From Anisus vortex (taxonomy: Eukaryota > Mollusca > Gastropoda > Planorbidae): a DNA stretch of 64,000 bases. Shown here piece after piece: positions 60,469-64,000 of the stretch. The stretch's first letter is position 1; every line of letters begins with the position of its first letter. The stretch lies in the NCBI GenBank assembly GCA_949126835.1, contig OX421497.1, forward strand, positions 31,771,742-31,835,741, read 5' to 3'. Position numbers and translations under genes: made by a program. The notes beneath the pieces were generated by a model. It ran no database searches. It had not been told where the DNA came from and was given only the letters and a program-made list of their open reading frames with translations.

Positions 60469-61481
60469 CATAGGTTCTCAACGGGGGCGATATCGCCGCC
60501 CGGGGGGCGGTGAGAAGCTTTAGGGGGGGGGGGGGCGCTGACATCACCGGGGGCGATTGGGGGGCGGTAAGGCTGAGGGGCAAGTGGGCGGTACAAACGT
60601 ACCTGATATTTTAACACCTCAGCTATTTGAATCGATTAGTTTTTGGATGAAATGTGATGTAAACGCAAGTGCTGCTAAATATCTGATATCCCCAACAGTC
60701 AGCATACATATTATTATATTAATAAGAAATAAGAATCGCAATGACTTTTCGATGAAGTAGGGGCCTGTATTTGGCAAATATAGTGTGCGGCCGGCTGGTC
60801 CTGTGGCTGGTTCACCGTACCATCAACTATGCTGACCGATTACTGTCGCTTTAGCATCTGCTCACTGCTATTATTAATTATATTTCTATCTCAGTTTAAC
60901 TGAGATGTCTTAAATGTGTTTTTAAACAATCGCCGAGGACATACTATATTACAGCGGTATAGATAATTAGTAATCATACAAACTGGGTAGTTATTGTAAT
61001 GCTTGAAAATATACATATAATTTATTTAGTCATAAAATATTTATATAATTTTCAAATACTTTTTACAGTTTGATCATTTCAAAGTTATAAATGTAAGCCA
61101 GTTAATTTTTATAAAAGAAAAAAAAAACAAAAGTATTAGCTCAAATAAAACGGGCCAATTATCTCCCTTTAACTAAAAAATGTGATTTTTAGATTCAATA
61201 TTTGGTTCAATTACAAGTTCTGTTTTGTAATATAACAAATATTACTGATTTTTAGACCTAAGGCTTTTTCCAACCAAAATTGTTTTTTTTTTTCAGTTTC
61301 TTTAAAGATAATTAATCACACAAAAAGTCTAGTTCCCCTAAAAAAATTGCGGAAACTATAGTCCATATGGGCGGAAAGGGCAGGGGGGTTGGCACTGGGG
61401 GGGGGGGGGGGTGGGTGAGGGGCGGTGAGTGGAAAAAATTGTAAAAGGGGGTGGTGAGCAAAAAAAGGTTGAGAACCTATG
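60469..61481. mobile_element. 1.0-kb non-autonomous hAT element
   Basis: Perfect 14-bp terminal inverted repeats CATAGGTTCTCAAC / GTTGAGAACCTATG, flanked by ATATATAT on both sides (60461-60468, 61482-61489). The duplication is low-complexity, so it is weaker evidence here. The outer parts match the 27596-30457 element. The centre lacks the block corresponding to about 28450-30240 there, so this is a deletion derivative of that type. A truncated tRNA-SINE head at 60786-60850 is shared by both. No open frame survives. Confidence 0.85.
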
Positions 61482-61489
61482 ATATATAT

Positions 61490-62272
61490 ACCGTATATAT
61501 ATATAATATATATAGAGAGAGAGAGGAGGGGAGAGGGAGAGAGAGCGAGAGATAAATAATATAGATAGATGGATATGATAGATATTCTTTTAACAATACA
61601 TTTAATTGTAACTAAGTATGTATTCTTCATACTGCTCCAATAACGCAGAAGGCAGATCATTCGTCCAGGCAGTACACTCTATCCGGTATCTTAATACGTT
61701 ATTTTATACCTATTTCACGCGTAGATCTCTCCTGAATCGTGAGCACATTCATTAGTGACATCTCGTGCATAGACAACATTGGAGTCTGGCCTCCTCATTC
61801 ACAGCGTGCTCCGACAGTCAGGTCTTTTTACTGGTGTACACTGGATGACCCTAAGAAATCTTTCTGTCTCCTCGCCAATTACATCCTATGGTGAATCTTG
61901 ACATTTGTGGGAAACCTGACATTCATTTTTTTTAGGTATAGTACATAGGTATTTGAACTATAGACTATGAATACAATGTTCCATTAAAACTGTATTCTTA
62001 TAGTTTGAGTTTTATTTTGGTGTCAAAATCTATTTTGTGTATCAATCTGCTTCTGTATATGTCTATCTATTTATCTATCTAGTGAGCTGTCAATCTCTAT
62101 TGATCTCTCTGTCAATTGATCAATATATTTCTCTAGTTATCAGCCAGTATGACTATCTAATTATCTGTTCTTTGAGCCATCAGTGCATCATGTAATCCAT
62201 CCGTCCACTAATTCCTCTATCTATCTATCTATCCATCTTACTTTATATCTATTTATCCAGCTATTCAGCTAT
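61490..62272. other. Non-coding sequence with TA/GA tract
   Basis: A TA tract and GA-rich stretch at 61490-61550; otherwise nothing recognisable. Confidence 0.5.
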
Positions 62273-62391
<119 letters not shown>

Positions 62392-62662
62392 GATATATAT
62401 ATATAATTCTAAATGTCTATCTGCATGTAGGTCTATCTATCTACCGCTCTCTCTATTTCTCTGTATATCAGCTTCTGGTAACTAAACATGCTAGGGTGGT
62501 GAAGATTTCAACCAATACTATCATCGAAAACCTTTGGTAGAAGGTCACATGATTACTTTCAATTGCTTGTGTCTTCAGTATTGGCTCAACCTTTGTTCCG
62601 TTTACATGTGACTTAGTTGATAGCTGTAATATTTCAATTTACACATACTATTACTTCAGAAC

Positions 62663-62697
<35 letters not shown>

Positions 62698-63240
62698 TTT
62701 TCCACATATGGTAAAAAGATTAATTAATTAATCTACAGAGAAGGTCAACTTATCTTGGTGAATAATCAGTATTTATAACATTGTTCATCTTAAAGTGCAT
62801 TTTGGAGTTGAGATAGTAAATTTACAAAACAAATATAAGCGTAATAATAATATATTGAATAATGTATGAATCTTATATCCTACTGGACGAATCAGCTAAT
62901 ATATATATATTTTTATGTCTGTTTGTCTTTCTGTCTATCGGTCTTAACTCCACTGATTCCGTACAGCCATCTATTTAAGTCATCCATCTACACTCCAATA
63001 GTTTACCCACTCCTCTATCTATTCGCCTCTCTGTCTGTCGCTCACTCCATTTCCTCCTAGCTACTATGTTTCTCGACCGCCTTACTTATATACATTACTG
63101 AAACTGAAAGACTTCTCTCCTTCCCATCTTGATGACTTCACATCCTGTCAAACGAACAAGAAGATTTGATGCATGAACGTCGTATCGTCGTCCATTTCAA
63201 TTTTCTCAACAACTCATCTTGTACCATGCATGAATAGGCC
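62392..63240. other. Non-coding sequence with TA microsatellite
   Basis: A TA tract lies at 62665-62697. No exon is recognised. Confidence 0.5.
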
Positions 63241-63560
63241 AACATAGACATAGACAGAGAGAGAGAGAGAGAGAGAGAGATAAAGATAGTTAGTGACAAA
63301 GATACACTTAGAGACAAAGATACTATTCATACACATAGACAAAAATAGAAAGAGTAAAAGAGACAGGAGGAGCGGGGAGAGAAGAAGAGAGGGAGAGAAA
63401 GAAAAAACAAGGAGAGAGAGAAAAAGAAAGAATGCGAGAGATATATGTAGATTAAGAGGGTGAGAGAGAAAGATGAGAAGAGATAAAAAGAAAAGAGATA
63501 TGGAGAAGAAAATCAAGAGAAAAACAGTAAGACAGAGAGAAGGAGATAGACTAAGAGCTA
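63241..63560. repeat. Purine-rich GA/GAAA tract
   Basis: (GA)n at 63256-63281, followed by about 280 bases of nearly all-purine sequence on the + strand. Confidence 0.85.
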
Positions 63561-63689
63561 TTACATAGAATAAATAGATTGGTTTTAATTTTATATCAAA
63601 ATTCCAATTGTATGAATATTTTCTAAATGTTAACAAAAATAAAAGTGAATTTTTAAATTAACAATGTTCTGTCTTACTCTTCATCTCAT

Positions 63690-63998
63690 TAATACACATA
63701 CAGACACAGATAGACACGCCGGAGACACACTTAGACACACCAGACTCACACAGATACACACAGACACACTCAGACATAAACACACACACACAGACACTCC
63801 AGACACACACAGACACTCCAGACACACACAGACACACATATACACACAGATACACACAGACATACACAGATACACACAGACACAGATACACACAGACATA
63901 AACACAAACACAGACACACCGGACACACAGACACACACAGAGATAAAAACACAGACATAAACACAGTCATACACACAGACCCACACAGACATAGACAC
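63690..63998. repeat. CACAGA-type compound repeat
   Basis: Irregular ACACACAGACAC / CAGATACACA units with several CCAGACAC interruptions. It continues to the window edge. It yields spurious VCVCVC-type frames. Confidence 0.95.
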
Positions 63999-64000
63999 TG

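Noticed and set aside
60130..60583. Cys/Val-rich frames (YVCVCLRMSA)
   Set aside because: Products of the 10-bp minisatellite read in three frames.

Overview
This is a stretch of an animal nuclear genome: AT-rich, intron-containing, and dominated by decayed transposons and tandem repeats, with very little coding sequence. The transposon mix (several non-LTR retrotransposon families, tRNA-derived SINEs, hAT elements), the many minisatellites, the small exons with GT..AG introns, and a tandem-C2 synaptotagmin-like gene suggest a metazoan invertebrate. A gastropod mollusc is my best guess, but that is inference and nothing in the window proves it. No prokaryotic, organellar or viral gene organisation is visible.

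Two protein-coding genes can be supported, and they converge. (1) On the + strand, two exons (36487-36601 and 36951-37864) encode an unrecognised Ser-rich protein of about 342 aa. (2) On the - strand, six exons between 54488 and 43620 join in phase into a protein of about 298 aa. It has two C2 domains of the synaptotagmin/Doc2 type and no visible membrane segment. A third, weak candidate is a short first coding exon on the - strand (12045-11983).

Layout. 1-5.4 kb: AT-rich, with a 217-bp hAT MITE, a 21-bp minisatellite, a non-LTR retrotransposon 3' end and a hAT relic. 5.5-7.2 kb: a tRNA-SINE abutting a 38-bp minisatellite. 7.7-9.6 kb: a LINE fragment and a 41-bp minisatellite. 9.6-14.9 kb: AT-rich with no firm gene. 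14.9-18.6 kb: a 1.9-kb hAT relic carrying an insert headed by U2 snRNA sequence, then a Harbinger-like element and two LINE relics. 20.4-30.5 kb: SINE, RTE-like LINE, CR1/L2-like LINE, and a SINE split by a 2.9-kb hAT element. 30.5-36.4 kb: mostly empty. 36.4-37.9 kb: gene 1. 38-43.6 kb: AT-rich, with SINEs. 43.6-54.5 kb: gene 2, whose introns hold a LINE copy, a 46-bp minisatellite, a 1.7-kb 15-bp minisatellite and a 12-bp repeat. 54.5-64 kb: microsatellites, a CR1/L2 3' end, a hAT MITE, a 1.0-kb hAT element, a 10-bp minisatellite and long CTAT, GA and CA tracts.

The most interesting relationships concern mobile elements. A SINE family and a LINE family share the same 3' tail. Nested insertions can be put in order from their target-site duplications. 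Nothing here looks like a new defence or biosynthetic system; the novelty is in repeat biology and the two genes.
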